In this document: positions 1 through 7,809 of the stretch, one piece after another
Numbering within the stretch: position 1 is the stretch's first letter
How the letters are laid out: every line of letters begins with the position of its first letter
From: CAZKWG01 sp964615375
GTDB taxonomy: Bacteria > Myxococcota_A > UBA796 > CAZKWG01
DNA: 64,000 nt
Reading direction: 5' to 3'
Assembly: GCA_964615375.1 (NCBI GenBank)
Contig: CAZTOW010000032.1
Span: 1 to 64,000 of the forward strand
The notes under the pieces: model-generated
What the model saw: the letters and a program-made list of their open reading frames with translations, nothing else
The model's database searches: none
Told to the model about the DNA's origin: nothing
Program-made: the position numbers and the translations under genes

Positions 1-29
1 CACAAGCGCGCTCCGCGCGCGCGGAGGGG

Positions 30-1340
30 GTGGCGCGACCTTGCCGAAGCCGAGGCCGGAGGTATCTTCCCACTCCAGGGTCCAGGGGAGCCTCGCCTCG
101 ACCCCCGTTCCAATCGATCCATCAATCCACAGTCAGGTTCACGCTGGACCAGTACAGTGTCGGTGGCTTTAGTAGCGTCTACAGGGTGTCTGATAAGCGC
201 TCAAAGTGTCTATACGCAGCCAAGTGTTTTCCGGTGCGTCCCCCTCAAGAGGGAATTGACAAGATCGCCAATGCCTGCCTAGAGGATCTGGCGGGTCTGT
301 ACGGAATCGCGGGCGTGCCTCAGCTCGTGGACCACGGGGATGTGGATGGTTTCACAGTCATCATCATGACATTCATTGAGGACGGTTCATTAGAGAGCAC
401 CTTTCGTGGCTCGCCGAAGAATTGGCGGGATGTCTCCTCCCTCTGCATTCGAATGTGCGAGATAGTGGCCAACTGCCATGATCGCGGCGTCTACCATGGC
501 GATCTTAAGCCAAGCAACATCATGATCAACAAAGGAGGAGACCCTTGGATTGTAGACTTTGGATCTGCTCGCGCAACAAGGGGCGGTTATGTTGTTGGAA
601 CTCTGGCATATTCGCCCCCGGAGTTTTTTCGGCACGACGACAATCTACCCAGTGCTAGGCTTGGTGACATTTTCAGCCTTGGACTTACCATAGTGGAGCT
701 TCTCCTTGGCGAGACTGTCTATCGTCAGGGTAACACTATTGCGGATTTGCTTCGCCTCAAGATGCAAGACGCATCTCCATGGGTCGCCAAAGTCAAGGCC
801 CCGGAACGCGTAAAAGAGATCCTGGTCGCAATGCTGGACAGGGACCCAAAGGCTCGCCCCACCAGTCTGCGTGAAGTCATAGATGTCTTCAGAAGCCCAG
901 GTAGTCATAGCTCAGTGGCCATGCATATTGTACCAGAGTTCCAGTTGGGAGAGATAGAAGACGCTAAGTGGCTCCTCTATGGCGTACCTGGAGCAATGAG
1001 GTTGGTGGAGAGAACCCCTAATGGACTAGAAGCCAGGAGAATATATAAGATTCCGGCAGATCGTCACATTGCACTTCAGGATCTCCTGGTGGAACTCTTC
1101 ACGGACTTCCGGGAACTGCGTGATCATCTGCCGCGTATTGTCCGTAAGTCTCTACCTGGATGCGCCGCGCCTCTTGATGAGGGTGCCTTTACAACGGTCG
1201 AGTTAATGGTGCGTCAAGGCTCGGTCGATCAGGAATTCTTCGACCACCTAATAGAGCGGTTCCCAAGGCGGGAGTTCGAGATTCGCATAGTAGAGGACTT
1301 GTGGCGCTCATACTTGAGTACTCGTCCTGACACCGAGTAG
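30..1340 (+). CDS. Serine/threonine protein kinase with C-terminal effector-associated-domain-like region
   Basis: A Hanks-type kinase that would phosphorylate Ser/Thr in the cytoplasm; no membrane segment is seen. The glycine loop is VGGFSSVY (about 43-51), the ATP lysine is in YAAKCF (K65), the catalytic loop is HGDLKPSN (156-163), the metal loop is VDFGSAR and the APE position reads SPPE. After the kinase, roughly residues 300-436 form a helical tail ending in a pattern like ALQDLLVELF, FFDHLIERFPRR and IRIVEDLW. This resembles the EAD1 death-like adaptor of bacterial conflict systems; that part is inference. The GTG start at 30 sits just behind GGAGG, but the first 35 residues look non-conserved, so the true start may be later. 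Base composition is clearly less GC-rich than the rest of the window, suggesting transfer. An Mrr-like nuclease follows 113 bp downstream. Confidence 0.82.
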   Translation: MARPCRSRGRRYLPTPGSRGASPRPPFQSIHQSTVRFTLDQYSVGGFSSVYRVSDKRSKCLYAAKCFPVRPPQEGIDKIANACLEDLAGLYGIAGVPQLVDHGDVDGFTVIIMTFIEDGSLESTFRGSPKNWRDVSSLCIRMCEIVANCHDRGVYHGDLKPSNIMINKGGDPWIVDFGSARATRGGYVVGTLAYSPPEFFRHDDNLPSARLGDIFSLGLTIVELLLGETVYRQGNTIADLLRLKMQDASPWVAKVKAPERVKEILVAMLDRDPKARPTSLREVIDVFRSPGSHSSVAMHIVPEFQLGEIEDAKWLLYGVPGAMRLVERTPNGLEARRIYKIPADRHIALQDLLVELFTDFRELRDHLPRIVRKSLPGCAAPLDEGAFTTVELMVRQGSVDQEFFDHLIERFPRREFEIRIVEDLWRSYLSTRPDTE

Positions 1341-1453
1341 CCAGCGTGGAGAGACGCCACGCCGGCTCGTCGTCGCCCCTCCTACCTCTCATACCCGTTG
1401 GTTCACGTCATCCGTGCGGGGTCCAGGGATTTCGTAGTCCCCATTGAGCCTAT

Positions 1454-2425
1454 ATGTTAGGAGACCTTTCGAATCAGGAGCTCATCGTGGACCAGGTCAA
1501 GAAGTGGCAGGTAGTCGAAAACGTGGTGCGAGCCTTTGAGGCTCTGAGGCATGAGGGTCTAAGTGAACTCCAGGTGACTCAGAAGGCCAAGCTGCCGATG
1601 AGGAACGACCCGACCATCACGCGGGAGGTGGATGTTCTGGTTCGATACAAGGCCGGGGGCCGGCAGATTCGGATTGGGATTGACGTCAAGGACGAAGCCC
1701 GCCCCCTGGACATCACGATGCTTGAGCAACTCTACGGCAAGCTACATGAACTTCAGCTTGACCGTCGCGTGGTGGTGTCTACAAGCGGCTTCGCAAAGAC
1801 TGCATTTGACTACTACTCACGCATGGGCCTTGAGTTGATTCCCATGGACGAAGCGGACACGCTGGATTGGGTAGCGGAGACAGCCAAGATGGAAGTGCAT
1901 AGGCGCGAGTTTCGGGTGAAGGTAACATCACTGGAGATGGCGAAGGAAGACGAAGGCAGGCTCCCAGCACCTTCCAGCGTTCGAGGCCGGATTGAGGATT
2001 TGACCATAGGAGGGCTCAACGGCGGAACGACCGAATTGCCATTGCTAAAGTATGTCGGTGAGCTCCTCTCGAAGAACAAGGCGGAATCGCTATGGGACCA
2101 ACTTGGAGAGTCTTCCGACATAACGGCTGCGTTTACGTTCACCGATGACGTGCGAAGGGTACTCTGGTTGACCTTTCGTGGGACACGTATCCCATGTCCC
2201 ATGAGGATCATAGTTACGTTCAACATCATCAACTGGGTAGAGGTCCCGCCGTTGACCAAGTTCAAGTACCCTGGAGCGGTTGAAGGGGTGACAGCGGTTC
2301 TACCCCTGGCCGATGCACTTGTTCAGGCGACCCTGGTAATGGTACCTACCGAGGAGGGTGTGTCGCTTCAGCTAATGTGGGGGCCCGCACTACCTGGGCC
2401 TACTACCGTGAAGGACTCGGAGTAG
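1454..2425 (+). CDS. Mrr-like restriction endonuclease-fold protein
   Basis: Predicted DNA-cleaving enzyme of the PDDEXK/Mrr type. The N-terminal half carries an acidic residue in EVDVLVRY (about residue 58), the IDVK core (D77, K79) followed by the usual RP and a helix, and the late-strand pattern VVVSTSGFAKTAFDYYSRMG that typifies Mrr_cat domains. The C-terminal half (about 170-323) is not recognised; it looks globular and beta-rich. Like the kinase upstream it has lower GC than the core genes, and the two probably form one imported unit. A kinase-nuclease pair fits an antiphage or anti-plasmid role, but no partner specificity can be read from the sequence. An in-frame ATG precedes LGDLSNQELI and is taken as start. 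Confidence 0.75.
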   Translation: MLGDLSNQELIVDQVKKWQVVENVVRAFEALRHEGLSELQVTQKAKLPMRNDPTITREVDVLVRYKAGGRQIRIGIDVKDEARPLDITMLEQLYGKLHELQLDRRVVVSTSGFAKTAFDYYSRMGLELIPMDEADTLDWVAETAKMEVHRREFRVKVTSLEMAKEDEGRLPAPSSVRGRIEDLTIGGLNGGTTELPLLKYVGELLSKNKAESLWDQLGESSDITAAFTFTDDVRRVLWLTFRGTRIPCPMRIIVTFNIINWVEVPPLTKFKYPGAVEGVTAVLPLADALVQATLVMVPTEEGVSLQLMWGPALPGPTTVKDSE

Positions 2426-2591
2426 GCGCAAGGGTGTAGGCCCGCACCCCCACCCCGGCGTCCTGGCCGTTCCCCGCGCACGTTCCGCGCGGCTGGAGGT
2501 GGCGGGCACCCGTGGCCAGCGTGCGCGTGATGGCTGGGGTTGCCCCGATCTCGTGGACACTTGTTGATGTAGTCGTCGTTGTAGGAGCCGT

Positions 2592-2870
2592 CTACTCGGC
2601 ACATCGATCGGGGATGGATCGAGGGGGGTCTGGGGGGAGACTGACAACCTGTTGATAACGCTCTTTCGCTTTGGATTTCCTGTGGATATCCTCCATCTCG
2701 ATCGGGGTGCGGTATTCCATGCTGGAGTGCAGCCGCCGAGTGTTGTAGAAGCCCTCGATGAAGGCGAAGATCTCCCGACGGGCCATGATGGGGTCGTCGA
2801 TGAGCGTGCGCTGGAGCAGCTCGCACTCGAGCGTGGCGAAGAAGCTCTCGGCCATGTATCCATCCCGTCG
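2592..2870 (-). pseudogene. IS3-family transposase (rve integrase core) C-terminal fragment
   Basis: The minus strand encodes MAESFFATLECELL, then IFAFIEGFYNTRRLHSSM and RTPIEME, the end of an IS3-type DDE integrase core (the last catalytic Glu region and the YN-RLHS signature). About 85 residues are left of an expected 270-plus; the upstream part is gone, and at about 2870 the frame runs into unrelated sequence antisense to an IS66-type fragment. It is therefore a truncated relic, not an active element. The 166 bp between it and the nuclease gene (2426-2591) show no gene. Confidence 0.8.
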
Positions 2871-2928
2871 CCCCCATCTGCCGCCTTCTCCTCGTGCCGA
2901 GGCACCTCCGAAGCCGTCGGAGGTGGTG

Positions 2929-3123
2929 ATGTCAAAGGCCCAGGAGTGGTCGGCGCGGATCGCTCGGATGAAGGTGTCCGGCCTGACGGCGAAGGCGTTC
3001 GCCCAGCAGGAGGGGGTCAACCCACACACGTTGGAGTGGTGGCGCCGCCAGCTGCGGCTGCGTGAGGAGGAGATCGGCGCCCCACGTCCACGCTTCGTGG
3101 CCGTGGAGATCGCGCAGGATGCG
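2929..3123 (+). pseudogene. IS66-type TnpA (orfA) fragment
   Basis: The reading frame starting at ATG 2929 gives MSKAQEWSARIARMKVSGLT, then AFAQQEGVNPHTLEWWRRQL and FVAVEI, the N-terminal helix-turn-helix of the small IS66-family accessory transposase. Recognisable similarity stops near 3123 and the frame then continues as low-complexity sequence, so the gene is cut short. It abuts the IS3 fragment on the other strand, a nested-insertion scar. No TnpB or TnpC is present. Confidence 0.65.
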
Positions 3124-3271
3124 CCAGGCGTCAGCTCACGGCAGGCGGCGCAGTGCAGGAGGCGGCAGGAGGCGAGAATCGGGATTGGGGGCCCGACGGG
3201 GCTGGACGACGGCGCCCCCACGGGTGACCTTGCCACGGGGCAGGGCCTTCTGATCGGGGGGACCCGCCTCC

Positions 3272-3301
3272 GGGGCGTCGAGGTGGCCGCCTCGACGCCC
3301 C
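3272..3301. repeat. 12-bp perfect hairpin
   Basis: GGGGCGTCGAGG (3272-3283) is followed after a 6-nt loop by its exact reverse complement (3290-3301). It lies in non-coding sequence between the IS fragments and the YhcG-like gene, so it may be an element end or a transcript-blocking hairpin. Confidence 0.7.
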
Positions 3302-3328
3302 ATCGTCAGACCAGGGGCTTGTACCCTG

Positions 3329-3387
3329 ATCGTCGGGTCGGCTGCGGGCCGGCCTCGGGCCTCCCGGCCCGCAGCCGACCCGACGAT
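3329..3387. repeat. 24-bp perfect inverted repeat with 11-nt loop
   Basis: The arm 3329-3352 (beginning ATCGTCGGGTCGG) is matched exactly by its reverse complement at 3364-3387. A perfect GC-rich 24-bp stem 40 bp before the nuclease gene start is far beyond chance. With the hairpin at 3272-3301 it fills the otherwise empty 3124-3427 stretch. Possible roles are an element terminus, a recombination site or a strong terminator protecting the gene from read-through; no T-run follows. Confidence 0.8.
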
Positions 3388-3427
3388 TAGGGGGCGGGAG
3401 CGATCGCCTCAGGCGGGATTCAGCGGA

Positions 3428-4564
3428 ATGGGGCGGGTGTGGGGGATCGGTGACACTCGAAGCTGGCTCGTCGGCGCCTGGATCGTCGAGTACGAGCAGC
3501 ACGGCGAGGATCGCGCGGCCTACGGCGAGGGGCTCATCGAGCGGCTCGCGGACGAGCTGGAGCGCGGCGGCACGCCGGGGATGTCTCCGAGCAACCTCAA
3601 GAATTTTCGCCAGATCGTGCTCTCGTGGCCCGACCTTGATCCGGGTCGAACCCTGAGCGCCGTGCTCGGCCCAATTCGCCAGACGCTGTCTGGCGAATCT
3701 GATCCAGACCGCCAGACGGCGTCTGGCGCGTCAGCCCTCATGCTCCGCGCGAGCGCGGGATTTCCCAGCCTCACCGCCCGCTCTGCCGCGCTCCAACGCC
3801 TCCCCTGGCAGGACCAGGCGTGGACCGAGCGCCTGTTCGCCTCGGTGACCTTCTCCCACCTCCTGGAGCTGAGCCGGATCGATCAGCCGCTGGCGCGCGC
3901 GTTCTACGAGCTGGAGTTGCTGAAGGAGGGCTGGGCGGTCCGCGAGCTCAAGCGGCAGATCAACTCGATGCTCTTCGAGCGCGTCGGCCTCTCGCGGGAC
4001 CGTGACGCCGTTCTTGCGCTGTCACGCGAGGGCCGCGTGGTGGAGACCCCCGGCACCATCCTCCGCGATCCCGTCGTGCTCGAATTCCTCGGCCTGCCTG
4101 AGCCGCCCGCGTTCAACGAGGCCGAGTTGGAATCCGCGCTGCTGGACCATCTCCAGGAGTTTCTGCGTGAGCTGGGGCGGGACTTCTGCTTCGTCGACCG
4201 TCAGGTCCGCATCACGGTCGGCGGGGATCACCACTACCTCGATCTGCTGTTCTTTCACCGGGGCCTCAAATGCCTGGTGGCTCTGGATCTCAAAATCGGA
4301 GCATTCGACCATCGAGACGCCGGCCAGATGCACTTCTACCTCAACTGGATCGCCGAGAACCTCGCCAAGCCGGACGAGAACCCTCCGGTGGGCCTGCTCC
4401 TCTGCGCGGGCAAGGACGAGGAGAAGGTCCATTACGCGACCGCCAACCTGCCGCGCGCTGTGTTCGTCTCGCGCTATCTGACCGCGCTGCCGTCCGAGGA
4501 GCAGCTCACCCGCTGGCTGCAAGAGGAGCGCCTGCGGCTCGCCGCCCGCGCGCGACACAGCTGA
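3428..4564 (+). CDS. YhcG-like PDDEXK nuclease (DUF1016 family)
   Basis: Protein of the YhcG family, an N-terminal DUF1016 winged-helix-like domain plus a C-terminal PDDEXK nuclease domain, often found near mobile DNA. The N-terminal part shows the signature VEYEQHGEDRAAYGEGLI and GMSPSNLKNFRQI. The C-terminal part contains FCFVDRQVRI, DHHYLDLLFFHRGLKCLVA, LDLKIGAFDHRDAGQMHFYL and LCAGKDEEKVHYA, including the D and the DLK catalytic positions. At 378 residues it is near the normal length or slightly short at the N-terminus; the start falls just after IS scars and hairpins, so a few N-terminal residues may have been lost. No partner gene is adjacent. Confidence 0.88.
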   Translation: MGRVWGIGDTRSWLVGAWIVEYEQHGEDRAAYGEGLIERLADELERGGTPGMSPSNLKNFRQIVLSWPDLDPGRTLSAVLGPIRQTLSGESDPDRQTASGASALMLRASAGFPSLTARSAALQRLPWQDQAWTERLFASVTFSHLLELSRIDQPLARAFYELELLKEGWAVRELKRQINSMLFERVGLSRDRDAVLALSREGRVVETPGTILRDPVVLEFLGLPEPPAFNEAELESALLDHLQEFLRELGRDFCFVDRQVRITVGGDHHYLDLLFFHRGLKCLVALDLKIGAFDHRDAGQMHFYLNWIAENLAKPDENPPVGLLLCAGKDEEKVHYATANLPRAVFVSRYLTALPSEEQLTRWLQEERLRLAARARHS

Positions 4565-4832
4565 CCCGACCTGGACCCATGCGCCCCTCGACCCGGTAAA
4601 CAGGCACCACCAGATGGGCGCGGTTTCGCGAGTGAGGGCTCTTTGGTGGGGCGCTGCTCGCTGGGGGGCATGGGGGCCTGCCGGGAGTTGAATGATCTTC
4701 AGATTGAATTTATCTCCAGTTCACACCCAACTTCAATCTTGAATTCTCGACCAGAAGGCGCTCATCAGACGCATGTTGTGAGTGTTTAACTGGCCGTGTC
4801 CTCCCGCCCCTCCCGCATGACCACGCCCGATC
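4565..4832. other. Intergenic region with inverted repeat AGATTGAA/TTCAATCT
   Basis: About 270 bp with no gene. It contains a markedly AT-richer patch (about 4690-4750) in which AGATTGAA (4701-4708) is inverted at 4732-4739 with a 23-nt spacer. No T-tract terminator was found. The patch may be a regulator site or a relic. Confidence 0.5.
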
Positions 4833-4868
4833 TTGACTGAATTGACCCATATGATATAATCCAGTCAA
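4833..4868 (+). promoter_or_regulatory. Consensus sigma-70 promoter overlapped by a TetR-type operator
   Basis: TTGACT (4833-4838) and a perfect TATAAT (4855-4860) are separated by 16 bp, giving a transcription start only a few bases before the ATG at 4870. TTGACTG (4833-4839) is inverted as CAGTCAA (4862-4868), and an inner TTGAC (4843) pairs with the same right arm. The repeat covers the promoter from -35 to the start site, as expected for an autorepressor. Confidence 0.8.
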
Positions 4869-4869
4869 C

Positions 4870-5496
4870 ATGACGCACCGCCCCACCACCCCCCGCGATC
4901 CCGGCCGGCGACGCCGGATCCTCGACGCCGCCCGTCAGCACTTCTCCCGCCACGGCTTCCGGGCCGCGCGCCTCGACGAGATCGCGCGGGAGGCGGGCTG
5001 CGCGAAGGGCGCGCTCTACCTGGAGTTCGAGAGCAAGGAGGCGCTGCTGGCCGAGGTGGCGCGCGAGGTGCTGGCGAGCGCGGAGGCGCGCTTCCGGGCC
5101 GAGGTGCTCTCCGTGCCGGGCCCGCTGGAGCGGCTCCGGGCCACGCTGCGTTTCACCTTCCGCGAGATGGACCGGGAGCCGCTCTTCGAGCGCCTGAGCG
5201 CGGAGGATCCGACGCTGTCCATGCTGAAGGGGCTCATCGACGCCCCGGACCAGCAGGCGCGAGCGGACGCCCAGATCGCCATGCTCTCGGCCTGGATCGC
5301 CGAGGGCATCGCCGCGGGCGAGATCCGCGCCGACCTCGACCGCGAGGCGCTGCCGTTTGCGCTCGCCTCCCTGCGCGCCGTCCACCTCCAGGGGGAGGCG
5401 GCCACAGGCGGGCGCCTCCCACGCGCCCGGCTCATGGACACGCTCATCGATCTCTTCATCGCGGGCCTCCAAGCTCCTCAATACGCGGCGATGTGA
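4870..5496 (+). CDS. TetR/AcrR family transcriptional regulator
   Basis: DNA-binding repressor controlling the downstream export operon. The N-terminal HTH is typical: ILDAARQHFSRHGF, LDEIAREAGCAKGALYLEF and SKEALLAEV (about residues 14-62). The C-terminal 140 residues form the helical ligand domain, with no recognisable effector signature. Length 208 is normal. The stop overlaps the GTG start of the ABC ATPase, so regulator and transporter are translationally coupled. A perfect -10 box and an inverted repeat spanning the promoter support negative autoregulation. Confidence 0.93.
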   Translation: MTHRPTTPRDPGRRRRILDAARQHFSRHGFRAARLDEIAREAGCAKGALYLEFESKEALLAEVAREVLASAEARFRAEVLSVPGPLERLRATLRFTFREMDREPLFERLSAEDPTLSMLKGLIDAPDQQARADAQIAMLSAWIAEGIAAGEIRADLDREALPFALASLRAVHLQGEAATGGRLPRARLMDTLIDLFIAGLQAPQYAAM

Positions 5497-6248
5497 ACAT
5501 GCAATCGGCCATCGACATCAACGGGCTGGGCAAGGACTTCGGCGAGGGTGCGCGGCGGGTGCGCGCGGTGGAGGATCTGAGCTTCACCGTGGCGCCGGGC
5601 GAGATCTTCGGCTTCATGGGCCACAACGGCGCGGGCAAGACCACCACCCTGCGCATGCTGCTGGGGCTCACGGCGCCCACGCGGGGCAGCGCGCGCGTGC
5701 ACGGCCACGACGTCGTCCAGGACAGCCTGGCGGTGCGGCGGATCACCGGCTTCCTCCCGGCCAGCTACGCGCTGCCTGGCGAGATGACGGCCCGCGGTTT
5801 TCTCCACTACGTGGCGGCCATGTTCGAGCTTCCCAGGGCGCTGGCCGAGACGCGGGTCGAGGCGCTGATCGCGCGCTTCGGGTTGAGAGACGCCGCGGAT
5901 CGCCGCCTGCGCGGCTTCTCCACCGGCATGACCCAGAAGGTGGGGCTGGCCCAGGCCCTCATCGGCGACCCGCGCGTGCTGCTGCTGGACGAGCCCACCA
6001 GCGGGCTCGACCCCATCGGCCGCCACGAGCTGCTCGAGCTCCTGCGCGAGCTGGCCAGGACACAGGGCATGACCGTGCTGTTCAGCTCGCACATCCTGTC
6101 CGACGTGGACGCGCTCTGCGACCGGGTGGCCATCCTCCACCAGGGGCGGCTGGTGGCCAGCGGCGAGGCCAGCGCGCTCAAGGCCCGGGAGGGGGCGCGC
6201 GACATGGACGAGCTCTACCTGAGCCTCGCCCGAAAGGCGGCGGCATGA
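5493..6248 (+). CDS. ABC-2 type transporter ATP-binding protein
   Basis: Cytoplasmic ATPase energising the two permeases that follow. Walker A is GHNGAGKTT, the Q-loop region is weak, the signature reads RGFSTGMTQKVGLAQAL in place of LSGGQ, Walker B plus D-loop is VLLLDEPTSGLDP, and the switch His is in FSSHI. Length 251 is normal for ABC-2 exporters of the Nos/Nod/Ccm class. The start is GTG at 5493 in a GTGA overlap with the TetR stop, or ATG at 5499. The last codons overlap the next gene by ATGA. The substrate is unknown; the TetR linkage suggests a toxic small molecule or an envelope component. Confidence 0.93.
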   Translation: MNMQSAIDINGLGKDFGEGARRVRAVEDLSFTVAPGEIFGFMGHNGAGKTTTLRMLLGLTAPTRGSARVHGHDVVQDSLAVRRITGFLPASYALPGEMTARGFLHYVAAMFELPRALAETRVEALIARFGLRDAADRRLRGFSTGMTQKVGLAQALIGDPRVLLLDEPTSGLDPIGRHELLELLRELARTQGMTVLFSSHILSDVDALCDRVAILHQGRLVASGEASALKAREGARDMDELYLSLARKAAA

Positions 6249-7012
6249 GCCGACTCTTCCTGCTCGATCTGCGCGCCTCCCTCGCCGAGCGCAAGGTCTG
6301 GCTGGCCCTCGCCATGTACGCCTACGCCCTGCTGGGGATGCCGGCCCTGCTCTCCCGGCCGCCGGCCCACGTCCAGGAGGCGGTGGCGGGCTGGTTCGGG
6401 ACGGAGGACCCCTTCGCCCTCTTCCTGTACCTCTGGACGGACGTGGCGATGAACAAGCTGCTGGCCATCCTGGGCGTGGTGCTGGCGGGGGGCCTGCTGG
6501 TGCGGGAGAAGGAGCTGGGGATTCTGCCCATCCTGTGGAGCAAGCCCATCTCTCGCGAGCGCTGGTTCCTGGTGCGAGCGGCGAGCGCGCTGGGGGTGAC
6601 GGCCATCCTCTACCTGGGCGCGCACCTCGTGGGGCTGCTGTGGTTCTCGCGGACCGTGCCCGGTTTTCGCGCGGTCCCCTTCCTGGCGTCCATGTCCCTG
6701 CACCTCTGGGCGGCCCTGTTCGCCACGGCGCTCTCCGCCACGCTGGGCGTGCTGATCGGGCGGCGGGGGCCGGCGGCCCTGGTCTCGGTGCTGGTGCTGC
6801 TGGTGCTGGTCGGCTCGGCCTTCGCCGGCTTCTACAACCCGGAGTGGAGCCGCTACGTCGCCTGGAACCCCATCACGCTGGGCGTGCAGGTGCTGGGGCA
6901 CACGGGCGATCTGCGCCTGTCCCACGTGCTCGAGCCCATGGCGGCGCTCATGGGCGTCGTGGGCGTCACGTTGCTGCTGGGCGCGCGGGCGGCCCGGCGC
7001 GTGGAGGTCTGA
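6245..7012 (+). CDS. ABC-2 type transporter permease subunit
   Basis: Integral membrane partner of the preceding ATPase. The ATG lies in an ATGA overlap with the ATPase stop. Of 255 residues, about six hydrophobic stretches are seen (for example LLAILGVVLAGGLLV, ALVSVLVLLVLVGSAF and LMGVVGVTLLLG). The conserved ABC-2 motif region reads EKELGILPILWSKPISRERW, as in permeases where the amphipathic coupling segment follows the second helix. The next permease begins one base after the stop. Confidence 0.88.
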   Translation: MSRLFLLDLRASLAERKVWLALAMYAYALLGMPALLSRPPAHVQEAVAGWFGTEDPFALFLYLWTDVAMNKLLAILGVVLAGGLLVREKELGILPILWSKPISRERWFLVRAASALGVTAILYLGAHLVGLLWFSRTVPGFRAVPFLASMSLHLWAALFATALSATLGVLIGRRGPAALVSVLVLLVLVGSAFAGFYNPEWSRYVAWNPITLGVQVLGHTGDLRLSHVLEPMAALMGVVGVTLLLGARAARRVEV

Positions 7013-7013
7013 G

Positions 7014-7781
7014 ATGACCCGCTATCTGCGCGCGGAGCTCAAGAACGCCGTGGGATCGGCCCCCTGGCTCGGGCTGGGGGCGGGGCTCGCGCTGATCGGC
7101 GCCTCCCAGTGGATCATCCCCCGGGTGCCCGAGGGCGCCCTCCGGGTGCTGGAGCGGAGCTACCAGCTCCAGGGCCTGGGCGAGGTGCTGCTGCTCAACG
7201 ACCTGCTGGCGCTGGGCGCCGTGCTCTTCTTCGTGGGGGCCAGCCAGCTCCACCGCGTGCTGGTCGCGCCGCGGGAGGAGCGACAGCTCGATCTGCTGCT
7301 CTCCAAGCCCGTGACGCGTGAGCGCTTCCTGCTGGGGCGCACGCTGCCCGTGCTGGGGGCCACGCTGCTGCTGGGGATCGTGCTCTCCGCGGCCTGCGCG
7401 CTGGCGATGGCGCCCTACGCGGGGGGCCGGGTGGGGCCGGGGCTGGGGCTGGCGGCGGGGCTGGGCGTGACGGCGACGACGATCGCCCAGCTCGCGCTGG
7501 CCAACCTGCTGCACCTGCGCACCCGCGACGGCTTCCAGGCCCTGCTGGCCAGCTTCGGCCTGTGGATCCTCCCGCTGCTGCCCACCTCGGTCTACCTGTA
7601 CCGACCGGACCTCTTCGAGGCGCGGCCCGGGCTGGCGAGCTGGGTGGTGGCGCCGGTCAACTGGGTCTGGCTCGGGGAGCAGGCCGGGCTCGTGGCGGGC
7701 CTGGGGCTGCTGGCGGCGGGGCTGCTGGCGGCGGGGAGCGCGTGGTTGGGCGGGAGGGTGCTCGGGCGGGCGGAGGGCTGA
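7014..7781 (+). CDS. ABC-2 type transporter permease subunit (second)
   Basis: Second membrane subunit, 255 residues, starting one base after the stop of the first. It has the same architecture and the related segment EERQLDLLLSKPVTRERFLL, so the two permeases are paralogues likely forming a heterodimer with the ATPase. Hydrophobic segments include LLLNDLLALGAVLFFVGA, LGATLLLGIVLSAA and a Gly/Ala/Leu-rich C-terminal helix. This is the last gene of the TetR operon before the sulfotransferase. Confidence 0.87.
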   Translation: MTRYLRAELKNAVGSAPWLGLGAGLALIGASQWIIPRVPEGALRVLERSYQLQGLGEVLLLNDLLALGAVLFFVGASQLHRVLVAPREERQLDLLLSKPVTRERFLLGRTLPVLGATLLLGIVLSAACALAMAPYAGGRVGPGLGLAAGLGVTATTIAQLALANLLHLRTRDGFQALLASFGLWILPLLPTSVYLYRPDLFEARPGLASWVVAPVNWVWLGEQAGLVAGLGLLAAGLLAAGSAWLGGRVLGRAEG

Positions 7782-7809
7782 TCCGGCGCGCCGCGCTAAA
7801 GAGGACCCC

